Part shown: positions 45,780 through 57,730 of the stretch, piece by piece | Layout: the number at the start of each line of letters is the position of its first letter | Numbering within the stretch: position 1 is the stretch's first letter | Source: Gigaspora margarita | Taxonomy: Eukaryota > Glomeromycota > Glomeromycetes > Diversisporales > Gigasporaceae | Direction of reading: 5' to 3' | NCBI GenBank assembly: GCA_009809945.1 | Contig: WTPW01000197.1 | Coordinates: 496,387 to 560,386 of the forward strand | DNA: 64,000 nt | Translations under genes and position numbers: made by a program | The notes under the pieces: model-generated | What the model saw: only the letters and a program-made list of their open reading frames with translations | The model's database searches: none | What the model was told of the DNA's origin: nothing

Positions 45780-48700
45780 CTTAATAGACAAGATTATGGT
45801 AAGAAAATTAGACATGGGGATCATTCAGCCTGAATTAATAGTAGACCCAAAGGAAGTTAAAAAAGAGACAGATATTTTTTTCCAAGAATACTTCAGAAAG
45901 AGAAACCATTCCTTTGATCAAATATCAAAGAAGTAGGCAGAAGAATACAAACCAAAAGTGTAAATTAACTCAAGCTGGTATAAAGAGATGGAAGATCCAA
46001 TTACCGAACAGGAATAGATAGAGTCAGTACAAGTAGCAAAAATCAATACTGCCCCTGGGATCTTAGGAGTAGGATACAGGCTATTACAAAAAGTAGGCCC
46101 TCAAGCAATAAAGCTTTTTGTTAGTTTCATGAATCAGGTCTTAGAATCAGGAGTAATTCCCTCAAAGTAAAAAATCAGCTAGATATTTCCCATCCCAAAG
46201 CTAACAGATTGGGATTTATCTTTAATGAGTATAATACCAATAGTTTTTCTAGATACTTTTAGAAAGTCCATGGTTAGAATAATCCAGAAAAGACTAAATA
46301 AAGTACTTATAGAAAGACACATTCTAAAGGGACTTAATTTTGCAGGCCTACCAGGTAATTCTACAAGTGCCCTAATTCATATTGTTAATAATCTAATGGA
46401 GTATGCAAAAGAAGAAAAGGCAGAGATGTGGATTCTCTTGCAAGATATTAGGAAAGCTTTCAATTCAGTAAGCATGATCAGTATACAAAAACACTGGGCA
46501 GAATTAAAGTTCCAAGAAAGATAGTAGCATTCATCTTAGAATTGTATTCAAAGAGAAATATAAAAGTCATCATGAGATATGGAACAACAGAGGGATTTGA
46601 AGCTGAAGAAGGAATAGATCAGGGCAAAATTATATCTTCACTAGTTTGGTGAATAATATATAATCCCCTTCTTTGTAAACTATAGCAGATAAAAAATGGC
46701 TTAAAATGAAATTGAAGTGGCCCATATCAGCTCAAAAAGAAACCAAGCCAGAAGTCTTTAGAACAGAATGCATAGCATATGCAGACGATAAAACCCTCTT
46801 CGCTCTTTCCAAAGAAAATATGCAGTTAATTATTGAGAAAACAGAAGAATTTTATAGGTTGAATGATATAGAAGTAAATCTGAAAAAAAACAGAACTTTT
46901 GGTTTTGAATGCAAAATCACCAAAAGATGAACACTTTATTGAGATAGGCAAATCAAAAGAGGTGGTCTGTGCTATCGGTGATAAAAAAGATACAAGATTT
47001 CTTGGGGTCTGGCTAACTGCTAAGTTTCAGATCCAGAAGTGTACGTGAAAATTAAAGAATGAAATGGGAGCTTTCATATGAATTATTCAAGATAAAAAGA
47101 TTTCAGTCAGACAAATTAGATACCTGAATAACAAAGTTTTACTCCTTAGACTTGAGTACAAAGCAAATTTAGTCCTCTTAAGTAAAAAAGAATATGAAAA
47201 AATACAACAATTGATTATAAGAGTTGCCAAATGAAAAGCTGGATTACTATCAACTGCTCCAAATAATATTATGTGCTATGATGACTTGATAGGTTTAAAG
47301 TCATTCTAGCAGAGATATACAGAGCACCACATAACTGAGTAGCAGGTTAGAATTAATAATGAGGATCTGTTGGGAGAGTCTACAAGATTAAGACTTAGAA
47401 AAGCACAGTTGGATCTATGCAGCCCTGTGCCTATATGGGAGCTCAATAGGAAACAACTTATACAATATATCCTACCCTATAATTTAAACTACAAAATTTT
47501 GGTGCTAGCAAAAGAATTGAACCTAGAAGTACCCAAATCTACTTTTACAGAGAACTAGGACTTGACCAAAGGGAAAGTCACAAACGGTTCGATCATGCAC
47601 TATTTGAAAATATTAGACTGGGCTAGCAACATTAAAAGCCTACAAAAGCTAGGATTATGGTTTATAGACCAGCTATATGATATTTGCTTAGCAACAATGC
47701 TTACTTGGCAACAAGTTAAGAGGCTAAGAGGAGAAGATGCAAAGGGAAGAAAAGCTGCTTGGTTCTAGCAATTAGAAAAGACAATTATAAAAACAGGTTC
47801 TAAAGTGATTAAAGAAACTTATACAAATAGATTAGAAAATCATTTAGCAATTTGACTGAAACTAAAGAAAGTCTTTGAGAAGAAATCAAAAAAGGAATGG
47901 GTAATATATGAAGACAAGAAAAGTCAGAATCTGGTTATAGAACAAGTTAAAAAAAAAACAGAAACCAAGGCAACAATTAAAGTATGGGCTTCAGAAGATA
48001 AAAAAAAATTTAAATTGGAGTTCAAAAAAGCAAAGAAAAGAAGAAAAAAAGGTTTGAAAGAGGATTAGAAAGTAAACATAACTCAGAAAAAAAAAGCTCT
48101 TACAGATATTTCGAAGTGGGTCAACTGAACACAGGACACCTAGAGTATCCTCCTATTAGCAAAACACCTAACAGACTTCTGGTTAGATTAGAGTCAGAGT
48201 AGAAATTCAGTTGCAAGAAAGATAACAGAAAGAATAGCAAACCTACCAATACAAGTACTACCCTTGAGTGAGATTTTAATAGAAAGAATAATTCAAAATA
48301 AAAGCAAGAGAGAAGAGTTGGTACAGGCACTAAAACAGAATAAATATTTAAAAGAATTACTGTTTTATACAGATGGTTTGGTAAAGTTTGATAACATAGA
48401 TGGAATTGGTAACTTAGGATATAGCTTAGCACAAATAGATAATAGGAAAAAGGTTGTCAGAGATATTAAAGAAAAGATACATATGTGGATTTTTTTGACC
48501 AGACATGAACTTATGTGAATTCTTTGCTTAGTTTTAATATCCCAATTAATAGTAGAGTGGTAATTAGAACAGATAGCCAGGCGGCCATTACTACAATTAG
48601 AAGAAGAATTGAAGCGAGAAAAATAAGAAAATGGCTAAAGTTCAATAATTAGTTAATTATCTGTGCTATTAGTAAAGGATTAAAACCAAAAATCTGCAGC

Positions 48701-48895
48701 TACTACTGGATAAGGTTAAAGCCCACTTGGAAGAGAAATTTAATGAATGGGCTGACAAATTGGTGAAGCTAGCATGCAATGAGAGAGAGTTAACAGAAAT
48801 AAACTTAGTTGAAGGAAAGGAATATACCTGCAAGGTGAAGTGGCAAGAAAACAAAGTAGAGGTTCAATTAGAAGCTTTATTAAGAAGTATTTAAA
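45780..48895 (+). pseudogene. LINE reverse transcriptase-RNase H, broken
   Basis: The protein would copy its own RNA at a nicked target. Visible motifs: NTAPGILGVGYRLLQK (46050), LNFAGLPGNSTSALIHIVN (46330), catalytic block A LQDIRKAFNSV (46440, where many relatives have D), catalytic block C AYADD (46770-46785), then the thumb. RNase H shows LLFYTDGLVKFDNIDGIG (48355) and VVIRTDSQAAITTIRRR (48560). Many in-frame stops occur, often where a Trp is expected: EQE*IESV near 46017 and SFxQRYTEHH near 47308 (TGG to TAG), and SK*KIS*IFPIPK near 46167 (one Trp and one Gln codon). Some TGA look like former CGA. The motif order fits LINEs with an RNase H domain. Confidence 0.82.
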
Positions 48896-49783
48896 TACAT
48901 ACTACAAAGTCAGCTGTCTAATATACTGGTACCAGGATAAGGCTTCAGAAAGAGTCGAGGTTAGACATACTAACTAGAGGGCAGTATTGTCATAGAACAG
49001 CTTTGGACAATAATTTGGACAATTTTGGTCAATTTTGAACAATTAAATAAAGTAAAATTACTTAAAATTTTATTATAATAATCTATTTTAATTTTAACTG
49101 GAATGTGTTCAGCACCTAAAAAAACGTATAGTTATATATTTTTTAGATAGATTTATTAATTATTAAAGCTTTGGACAATCTTGGACATTTGGACAATTTT
49201 GGATGTAAACAAGCCAAAAAAGGCTGTAGACAGAACCCCAAACTATTAGTATATATGTTAGTAAATTAGATACATAGTCAACTTAGTAACTTTTTTATAT
49301 GTAAGATCCAGGTTTGTGTAAAATCAATAAAATTTTTTAAAAAAGTTAGATTTTCAATTTGCTTAATTCTAATCAAATTTTAAAATAGATAGAGGTTGCC
49401 GATGCATATTTTTGGTATAAATTTATAAGTATATATGCATATACATGTGTACTATCAAAAAAAACTCATTAAAACAAATTTTTTCTTGCTGCACTTATAT
49501 TTATTTACTCAACTATGTTTGAATATGATATATTTATTTACTTAACTATATTTGAACATGATATATTTATTTACTTGACATATTTATTTGAATGCAACAT
49601 ATCTCAACTATATTTGAACGTGACATATTTATTTACTTGACTGTATTTAAATATGACATATTTATTTACTTGACTATGTTTAAATGTGACATAATTATTT
49701 GTTTGAATGCAACATATTTATTTAGAGTATTCTTAATATAGAATTAAAATTAATCTGGCTTTCTAAATTTGGTAGATAATCAC

Positions 49784-51836
49784 AAGTCTGAGTCTGGTCT
49801 GATTTTTGGACCAGACTTAGACTTTTGTATTTAGACTTTTTAGTCAAGTCTGAGTTTAGTCTAAGTCTAATCTGAAGCCTGCAAACTGGTCCAAATCTAA
49901 ATATATTTATGTGTTTTTTGGTGCTGAACAAGTTTACTTAGTGCATGAAGTTAGAATTAATTAGTAAAATTTTGTGAATTATAAGATTTTATAAAATTTT
50001 ATTAATAAATTCTATAAAATCTTATAATTCACAAAATTTTACTAATTAATTCTAACTTTATGCACTAAGTAAACATGTTTAGCACCTAAAAATACATCAA
50101 ATCAGCAGAATTTTTTTTATTTTACTTAAAATTTGAAGGATAGATGCATAATTTTGGAATTTTGATAAAAAAAGTCAAATTTAAGTATCTTTTCTCCAAA
50201 TTTCAAGTAAAATAAAAAAAATATGCTGATTTGTTATATATTTAGGCGCTAAACAAGTTTACTTAGTGCATTAAGTTAGAATTAATTAGTGAAATTGTGT
50301 GAATCATAAGATTTTATATAATTTTATTAATAGAATTCTATTAAATCTTATAATTCACAAACTTTTATTAATTAATTCTAACTTTATGCACTAAGTAAAC
50401 TTGTTCAGCACCTAAAAATACATCAAATCGAAAAAGTTGTTTTTATTTTACTTTAAATTTGGAGAATAGATGCATAATTTTGGATTTTTGATCAAAAAAG
50501 TCAAATTTAAGCATCTTTACTCCAAATTTCAAGTAAAATAAAAAACACTACCAATTTAATGTATTATTAAGCTACAAACTAGTTTACTTAGTGCATTAAG
50601 TTATAATTAATTAATAAAATTTTGTGAATCATAAGATTTTATAGAATTTTATTAATAAAATTTTATAAAATCTTATGGTTCACAACATTTTACTAAATAA
50701 TTCTAACTTGATGCACTAAGTAAACTTGTTCAGCACCTATATATAAATCAATTTGGCAGAATTTTTTTCATTTCACTTGACATTTGAAGAATAGATGCAC
50801 AATTTTTGATTTTGGATCAAAAAAGTCAAATTTAAGCATCTTTTCTCTAAATTTCAAGTAAAATAAAAACAATTCTGCCGATTTGATGTATTTTAGGTGT
50901 TGAATAAGTTTACTTAGTGCGTTAAGTTAGAATTAATTAGTAAAATCTTATTAATCATAAGATTTTATAGAAGTTTATTAATAAAATTGTATAAAATCTT
51001 ATTATTCACAAGATTTTGCTAATTAATTCTAACTTAGTGCACTAAGTAAACATGTTCAGCACCTAAAAATACATTAAATTGGTGGAATTGTTTTTATTTT
51101 ATTTGAAATTTGAAGAAAAGATGCTTAAATTTGACTTTTTTGATCAAAAATCAAAATTATGCATCTATTCTTCAAATTTTAAAATAAAATGAAAAAAATC
51201 CTGCTGATTTGATATATATTTAGGTGCTGAACAAGTTTACTTAGTAATTAAGTTAGAATTATTTAGTAAAATGTTGTGAATTATAAGATTTTATAGAATT
51301 TTATTAATAAAATTCTATAAAATCTTATGATTCAAAAATTTTACTAAATAATTCTAACTTAATGCACTAAGTAAACTTGTTCAGCACCAAAAAATATATT
51401 AAATTAGCAAAATTGTTTTTATTTTAATTGAAATTTGGAGAAAAGATGCTTAAATTTGACCTTTTTGATCAAAAATCAAAATTATGCATCTATTCTTCAA
51501 ATTTTAAAATAGCATAAAAAAAATCCTGCCGATTTGATATATATTTAGGTGCTGAACAAGTTTACTTAGTGCATCAAGTTAGAATTATTTAGCAAAATGT
51601 TGTGAATTATAAGATTTTATAGAATTTTATTAATAAAATTCTATAAAATCTTATGATTCACAAAATTTTACTAATTAATTCTAACTTAATGCACTAAGTA
51701 AACTTGTTCAGACCAAAAAATATATAAATATATTTGGATTTAGACTAGTTTGCAAACTTTGAACCAGACCAAACTGGACTTATAATTAGTAAAATTTAGA
51801 GTCTAAGTCTGGTCTGATCCCAGACCGGACCTAGGA
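49784..51836. repeat. Six-unit satellite of 325-bp palindromic repeats with inverted borders
   Basis: GTTTACTTAGTGCAT recurs at 49932, 50257, 50582, 50908, 51235 and 51560, a spacing of 325-327. Each unit holds a palindrome around ATTTTATTAATAAAAT (arms AGTTAGAATTAATTAGTAAA) and a second one around ATGCATAATTTTGG / TCAAATTTAAGCATC. The array ends on half a unit, so it begins and ends with the same palindrome. Outside it, GGTCTGATTTTTGGACCAGA at the left and its inverted counterpart GGTCTGATCCCAGACC at the right form borders, as if the array itself lay in a separate element. Confidence 0.85.
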
Positions 51837-51954
51837 GCACTAAAAGTAAGTAAATTCTAATTTATTATATTTTTATTTTTATTTACAATATATATTTTTT
51901 TTATATTTTTTATATTTTTATTTTTTTTTAATATTATTTTATTTTTTTTATAAA

Positions 51955-52503
51955 TTAATTCGTGATCCATATGCCAAGCAGTGAAAATCTATAGTAATAT
52001 ATGGGGCAAATCAATTATTGTTTATCAAATTTCTGGAATCTGGCACTGCCAGAGCAATAGCGAATTATTTTATTAAGCTAACCTTGCTTCTCCACTAATT
52101 GAAAGTTGTAGAGCACATTCTTGCGATTCTAATGGTGGTAAAATGATTAAAATTGGACTAGTAGATCACAAGATATCGTTAAAAAACGTTTCGCGACCAT
52201 ATAGAGTTTCTATGTAAACAATAATATTGTTTACATAGAAACTCTATATGGTCGCGAAACGTTTTTTAACGATATCTTGTGATCTACTGGTCCAATTTTA
52301 ATCATTTTACCACCATTAGAATCGCAAGAATGTGCTCTACAACTTTCAATTAGTGGAGAAGAAGGTTAGCTTAATAAAATAATTCGCTATTGCTCTGGCA
52401 GTGCCAGATTCCAGAAATTTGATAAACAATAATTGATTTACCCCAATTTTACTATATATGGTAATATATGCAGCCACTGTTTGGTATACGGATCACGAAT
52501 TAA
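51955..52503. repeat. 549-bp near-perfect palindrome
   Basis: The arms, about 270 bases each, meet at 52224 in TGTAAACAATAATATTGTTT. They include TGGTCGCGAAACGTTTTTTA and GGTAAAATGATTAAAATTGG and are almost identical close to the centre, with scattered differences toward the ends (ATTAATTCGTGATCC / GGATCACGAATTAAAT). CpG survives here while the surrounding satellite has none. Confidence 0.88.
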
Positions 52504-52819
52504 ATGATTTATTTGCTTATTTTTTAATAAATTTTTAAAGTTATATGCTAACAATGCTTATTAGTATTAGTAAAAACCCTTGCTTAGAGCTATTATAAAA
52601 AAATTTAAATTTCTTGTGACCTATATACTAATAGTTTGAGGTCCTCTGTGGACAGCCAAAATGTATAACACTGCTAGAGGGTATACAAAAGTCTACTAAA
52701 AAGGTACCAAAAGACTCAAAGCAGAAGTATAGATAAAAATAGTGTGTGGATCTTTAGAATCAAAGCATTCAACCAGTTACTGCCAACCTTGTACTAAAGG
52801 GCTAAACATAGACAGACCT

Positions 52820-52915
52820 ATACCCAATAACAATTTGTAAAAAATGTGAAAAGGAGGATAAAACCTTTGAACACCTCACTTCCTGCTCAATAAACCAGAA
52901 TATTTGGGAACATGA
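52820..52915 (+). pseudogene. LINE zinc-finger tail
   Basis: ITICKKCEKEDKTFEHLTSC is read at about 52826-52885: C-x2-C, His and Cys at the spacing of the zinc-binding motif found after RNase H in fungal LINEs. It continues the LINE frame interrupted at 48981. Further 3' a 60-codon frame (53174-53356) is LINE 3' sequence without a domain. Confidence 0.75.
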
Positions 52916-53620
52916 AGAAAAGGCTATAGTGAAGAAAATATAGGAAAAGCTAAAGGATTAGAAGAAGGTCTGAATTACAAAAAAAAAAACTAGAAGAAAT
53001 ACTTCTATATTCGAACAAGAAAAATCCAAAGATATGATGGATAGAATTAGCAAAAGGTCATTTAAACCAAGATTTGGATTGATAGTTGAAGAAAGAAGGG
53101 CTCTCAGGAAGAACAACCCTGTGGCTTCTGCTACTATATATAGACAAATAGCTTACATGTTTTCAAAAAAAATTTGAACAGAAAGGTGCTCAATTATGAA
53201 CACTTGGAAGAAATTTTGAGTATCTCAGTTCAGTCTAAACGAGGAAGTAATAAAAAGGAAAAAGGAAGGCAGAATTCTCTGCAAATCGCAAAAAATGAAA
53301 TAAAGGCTTCTACTTCAGAGGGACTAGCAGGAGCCAAGCTAGAAGACCCAAAATAGCTAGTAATTTGGATATTAGGTTCAAAAATTTGGTATTGGTAGAG
53401 ATAAGAAATTGGATAGTAAAGGGTAGTTTTTCAGAATGGAATCAAAATAAACAGTAGTTTTGATGGGTGGCAATCCCAACTCAATGAATCAGCTAACTAA
53501 AATTCCTTACCTAAGGATTAGTCAGTTGAAGAAGAGGAATTTTGCTATAGCAGGTCACATTTAGGTATCTCTAATAACAACCAGATGAATCATACTTTAA
53601 CAAGTAGTCAACCTAGAGTA

Positions 53621-53994
53621 GACAACATATAATGTATTGTTTTTACAGAATATGTCAAAATAAAGTTGTAGCAAGACTGCTAAATTATAAAAAAAAATAC
53701 TCATTTAATATCAAACTGCTTTTTAATTCTATTGAATCATTGTTATACAAATATAGCACTACTCTACTTTGCTTTAACTCTCTCACAAACTATATGATTC
53801 TTAATTTGCATATTAGTTTACATATATTCACTTTTTTTTATTAGTTTGGTTTGCAAAAAATAAGCTTTTATAAATAAAACAGCTTAAATTGCAAAGTTTA
53901 TAATTTATTGTACTTATAGACTAAATTTAAACATTCTAAATTACATTGTGAATTACTAAATTACTTTGACAGTTTATAAATCTAAAAGTATTCT
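53621..53994. other. Gene-free stretch after the LINE
   Basis: AT-rich, CpG-poor; a 70-codon plus-strand frame at 53632-53844 has no recognisable feature. Confidence 0.4.
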
Positions 53995-54073
53995 TTTAAT
54001 TTTTTTTGGTATAAGTTTCACCAATTTATATCCATGACTACCAAACCATTTTGTAATAGCAAACATTATGTCA

Positions 54074-55288
54074 ATATTAATGTTGCGGGCAAAACCCAAA
54101 TATTTCACCAAATCTGAATCTGAAATACTGGCAATACTAGTTTCGTCCAACATGCAAATTTCTGAAATTTCTGACAAAATCTGTAATTGACCATATTATA
54201 GACAGTCTGAAATTGTCTGAGGCTATGATTGGTCATGTTTAAAAACATGATCCAACTGTGTAAAATTTTTTGGTCCTAAGCATATGCAGGCAGCTTCACT
54301 GCCCAGTTTAAACTTCCCAAAACTAATATGCATAGTTGACAGATTTTGTGAGAGTTCATCAGATTTGATAATATAAATGATTAGATTCATATAATAAACT
54401 GATCCTTCAAAGCTGATAACCTGTTAAATCTAATAAAAAATTAATGCATCTTGTTTGCTTTTGCTATATGAATCTAATAGCTTATAATGTTTTCAAATAT
54501 AACTCTCAATACTGCCAAAATTTGTCCACTATGCATATCAATTTTTGGGATTTATAGCTGATTTGAAAATTAGTGGGACACTTGCAAATTTTGCTTGGTT
54601 TCCAAAACCTTTCAAATTCATCTTATGAATTATTTAACTCTTCAGAAACTGCGTCACTGTCTTCAGAACTTCGATTTGAAATTAGTGATGAGATTTCTGA
54701 AAAGTAAAAGATTTGTAAGATGAATCTGTAAGGTTTCGGGAATCAAGCAAATTTTCTAGTATTCCACTAATTTTTAAATTAGCTGTAACAGTATTCAAAT
54801 TCGTGAATATTTCACATTACTACTTATATATGTGTAAAACTCGTTAATTTATTAGTGCATTTAGAATATGTATAAATAATTAGGATCACAATAAACCCAT
54901 TAAAAAATTGAACATTTCATTAAAAGATACATATTGTTAAACTTGTCAAAACCAATATGTATAGTAAAAAGTTTTTGAGGGTAATCAAATTTGAAGACCT
55001 TATAGACTATTATATTTGTGGATAAATTTTTATTAGATCTGACAGGTTATTGACCTTGACAGGATCAAAAATTCAATAGTATTTGAAATATGCTTTTCAA
55101 ATTGACATAAATATTATTATAGGTTTGAATTTTGGATAATATCAGGAATATTGGAAGTATCGGATTTTATCAGATTTATATCAGATTTTTATCTTGATTT
55201 TAGAATTTGGAATTTTTATTTTAGATCATCTTATTAAATCCAAATATTTCAGAAATGAAAAAACAATTTCACCCGTAACATTACAATA
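54074..55288. mobile_element. 1.2-kb TIR insertion seen against an empty site
   Basis: AATATTAATGTTGCGGG and, reversed, ATATTGTAATGTTACGGG are the ends. Flanking AACATTATGT / AACATATTGT look like a 9-10-bp imperfect target duplication of one site in the empty copy. It holds a nested MITE at 54555-54785. No transposase; Mutator-like by target size only. Confidence 0.6.
54555..54785. mobile_element. 231-bp MITE, YAGCTGATTTGAAAATTAGTG ends
   Basis: TAGCTGATTTGAAAATTAGT and, reversed, CAGCTAATTTAAAAATTAGT extend to about 70 bases of inverted repeat. TA flanks both ends (54553-54554, 54786-54787), Tc1/mariner style. Its end is also found inside the MITE at 36931. Confidence 0.7.
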
Positions 55289-55350
55289 TGTAGAACATAT
55301 TGTATAATATTTATGTTAATCATTCAATCAAATAAAGTCTGCTATGTTGT

Positions 55351-55846
55351 TACAACTATAGTTGGCAACTAATTAATTAGTAAAATTTTTATTAACTTAA
55401 AACACTACACCATGTTTTAAATTTTAACTAATGAGTTTAACTATAAAAGATCTAAGTACAATAGAAAAGCAACTTAGGCATCAGATATATAACCTACAGA
55501 AAACAATACAAAAATAAACAAGTAAAAATAAAAAGATTTAATAATTGTATTAAAGAATTTTATCTTAAATCTACTGATTATAAAAATATAATTGAATAGA
55601 TTTTTTTTATGATTATATAATGTTCAAAAAGTTTGCATAAATTTTTAGCAACCTGGTTAGATAGAATGCTTTATGTAAATGAAATAATAATATGAAAATG
55701 AATATAAAATGAATATAAAAATGAATATAAAAGTTGATATATACAATCACATAGATCATAATATGGAGCTTAAAATATTAAATAAATTACTAAATTTATT
55801 AAATATGTTAAAAAAAGTATATATATATGTATATTTTATATTTTGA
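55351..55846. other. Gene-free CpG-poor stretch
   Basis: AT-rich, with AAATGAATATAAAATGAATA-type iterations near 55690-55730. No gene. Confidence 0.45.
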
Positions 55847-56550
55847 TAAACTTGCTATAACTTAGCTAAAACACATAAAAATAGTTTATAGCTAACTAGA
55901 ACTATTATAACTATCTGAATTAACATTCTAATATACTAGGTAAATGGAATCCCATTTTAAGTCTGAAGGAAAAATCAACACGGATCAGCCTGACAAAATG
56001 GCTATTTTTGGAGTACGTGGTTGTTTTGATCTTATCAACCAAATAAAACCTGTAATTTGCAGACACACACACAAATCAGGTCACTATGACTCTACCATAA
56101 TGTCCTTTAGACAATAAGTCTAATATTATTCAGCTGCTTCTATAAGTGCCCAGATATAACAGAACCCAAAAAATCAATATATAATATAGAATGATGTAGA
56201 TAAATAGTATTGGTATCATGAGATAAACACTATGAAACAAAACTATAATCTGATTGGCTATTTATATACAATACTGATCTTTGCATAAAAACAAAATTAT
56301 GTCATATCAGTTTTTGTATAGCACAGATTTATTGTTGAGGTAGGAATGTTCCAAGTACCTGAGTTTATAGATCATTACACAATTGATTCAAATTTTTTTT
56401 ATATGTTTTACAGTACTTTTTTTGGAAGCTCAGATAAGATTATCTCTTTTGTAATGTTCTTATATTCTTTTCTTTAGAATGAATGTAGTAAAATTGTTGG
56501 AATAAGAAGAATAAGAACAGATGTATTATGGTAGTTAGATTTTTTTTATA

Positions 56551-56968
56551 CAGTATCGAACAGCAAAAACTATCAATTTTTTTTAAAGGCACCAAATTTG
56601 AGAATTTTATAATGATTCTGATTGGCTAATTTTGTGTAACAAAATTATGATTGGTTAAAAATATAAAAATAATTTTGTTATTTTAATAATAAATATTAAC
56701 TAATCAAATTGCGAGCACATGATAAAGCATCAATCTGATTGGTCGATTGTCCTGCACCAAATTTCTACTTTACTATAAAAGTTGTTGAACTTTAAACCTC
56801 TGTAACTTCTTTAAAAAGCAAGATAACAAAAATCTGTCTTACAGATTTGTAGTTTAAATTACAAATAAAAAATTTGTAAAAGGGATTTTTAAAATAATTA
56901 TTTGTTGTAAAGTTATTAGACTTTAAACAATGCCAAAAAAAATGGATAGTTTTCGCTATCTAGTACTG
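56551..56968. mobile_element. 418-bp MITE, CAGTATCGAACAGCAAAAAC ends
   Basis: The left CAGTATCGAACAGCAAAAAC, then TATC, and the reversed right CAGTACTAGATAGCGAAAAC, then TATCC, are inverted ends, flanked by TA (56549-56550, 56969-56970). The interior holds GATTCTGATTGGCTAATTTT, the dispersed motif. It sits in the minisatellite unit next to a T-run. Confidence 0.7.
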
Positions 56969-57684
56969 TATAAATATAATGGTACTAATGTTCTTATGTT
57001 CTTTTCTTTAAAACAAACATAGTATGATTAACAAGAACAGATATATCATTATAGTTAGTTTTTTTTTTTATTATTAATATAAGTACCAACATTCTTATGT
57101 TTTCTTTTTAGAATGAACATAGTACGATTGTTAGAATAAGAAGAATAAAAATAGTCATATTACAGTAGTTAGATTTATTTTTTTTATTTTTTTATAAATA
57201 TAATAGTATTAACATTTTTTTCTTTAGAGTGAACGTAATATGATTGTTAGAATAAAATGGATATATCATGATAGTTTTTTTTTATAATATAAGTACTAAT
57301 CTTATGTTCTTTTCTTTAGAATGAACATAGTACAATTGTTGGAATAAGAAGAATAAGAACAGATGTATTATGGTAGTTAGATTTTTTTTAATATAAATAT
57401 AATAGTACTAATGTTCTTATATTCTTTTCTTTAGAACGAATATAATACAATTAACAAGAATGGATGTATTACAGTAGTTAGATTTTTTTTATAATATAAG
57501 TACTAATATTCTTATATTCTTTTCTTTAGAACAAATATATTATGATTGTTGGAACAAGAAGAATAAAAATGAACATATTATAGTAGTTGGATTTTTTTTA
57601 TAAATAGAACAGTACTAACATTCTTTTCTTTAGAACAAAATAGTACAATTGGAATATAGCTAGAATAGATATTGTATGGTAGTT

Positions 57685-57686
<2 letters not shown>

Positions 57687-57727
<41 letters not shown>
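57687..57727. repeat. T homopolymer of about 40 bases
   Basis: The T-run at the end of one minisatellite unit has expanded to about 40 bases. Confidence 0.8.

Positions 57728-57730
<3 letters not shown>

Larger units (their letters stand above)
48982..52673. mobile_element. 3.7-kb non-autonomous hAT-like element
   Basis: A perfect CTAGAGGG duplication (48974-48981, 52674-52681) and ends CAGTATTGTCATAGA / reversed CAGTGTTATACATTT define it; CAGTGTTG-type ends with 8-bp targets are classic hAT. It repeats GGACAATTTTGG near the left and holds no transposase. It carries a satellite block (49784-51836) and a 549-bp palindrome (51955-52503). Confidence 0.85.
45724..53620 (+). mobile_element. Decayed LINE (non-LTR retrotransposon), split by an insertion
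   Basis: Coding pieces in order on the plus strand: reverse transcriptase (about 45950-47000), RNase H (48320-48620) and a zinc-finger tail (52820-52890). The hAT-like element 48982-52673 interrupts it and leaves CTAGAGGG on both sides. The start may be truncated, since it abuts the 45224-45719 element and no endonuclease was recognised. The 3' end is placed at about 53.6 kb because no further matches are seen; no poly-A tail is evident. Confidence 0.82.
53995..55350. repeat. Second, interrupted copy of the 7821-8075 repeat
   Basis: 53995-54073 and 55289-55350 match consecutive parts of 7835-7965 (GGTATAAGTTTCACCAATTT, TAGAACATATTGT, AATCAAATAAAGTCTGCTAT). The 1.2 kb between is absent from the other copy. 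The minus-strand frame at 53974-54177 spans the left junction and is therefore not a gene. Confidence 0.65.

Noticed and set aside
48121-48432. Minus-strand frame opposite the LINE RNase H
   Set aside because: It is the shadow of the LINE coding strand.
49920-51712. CRISPR-like array
   Set aside because: The 325-bp repeats are adjacent without unique spacers, palindromic throughout and in a eukaryotic transposon; they are a satellite.
53974-54177. Minus-strand frame MSEISEICMLDETSIASISD...
   Set aside because: It spans the border between a dispersed repeat and the TIR insertion 54074-55288, so it cannot be an original gene; the part outside matches only the repeat at 7835.
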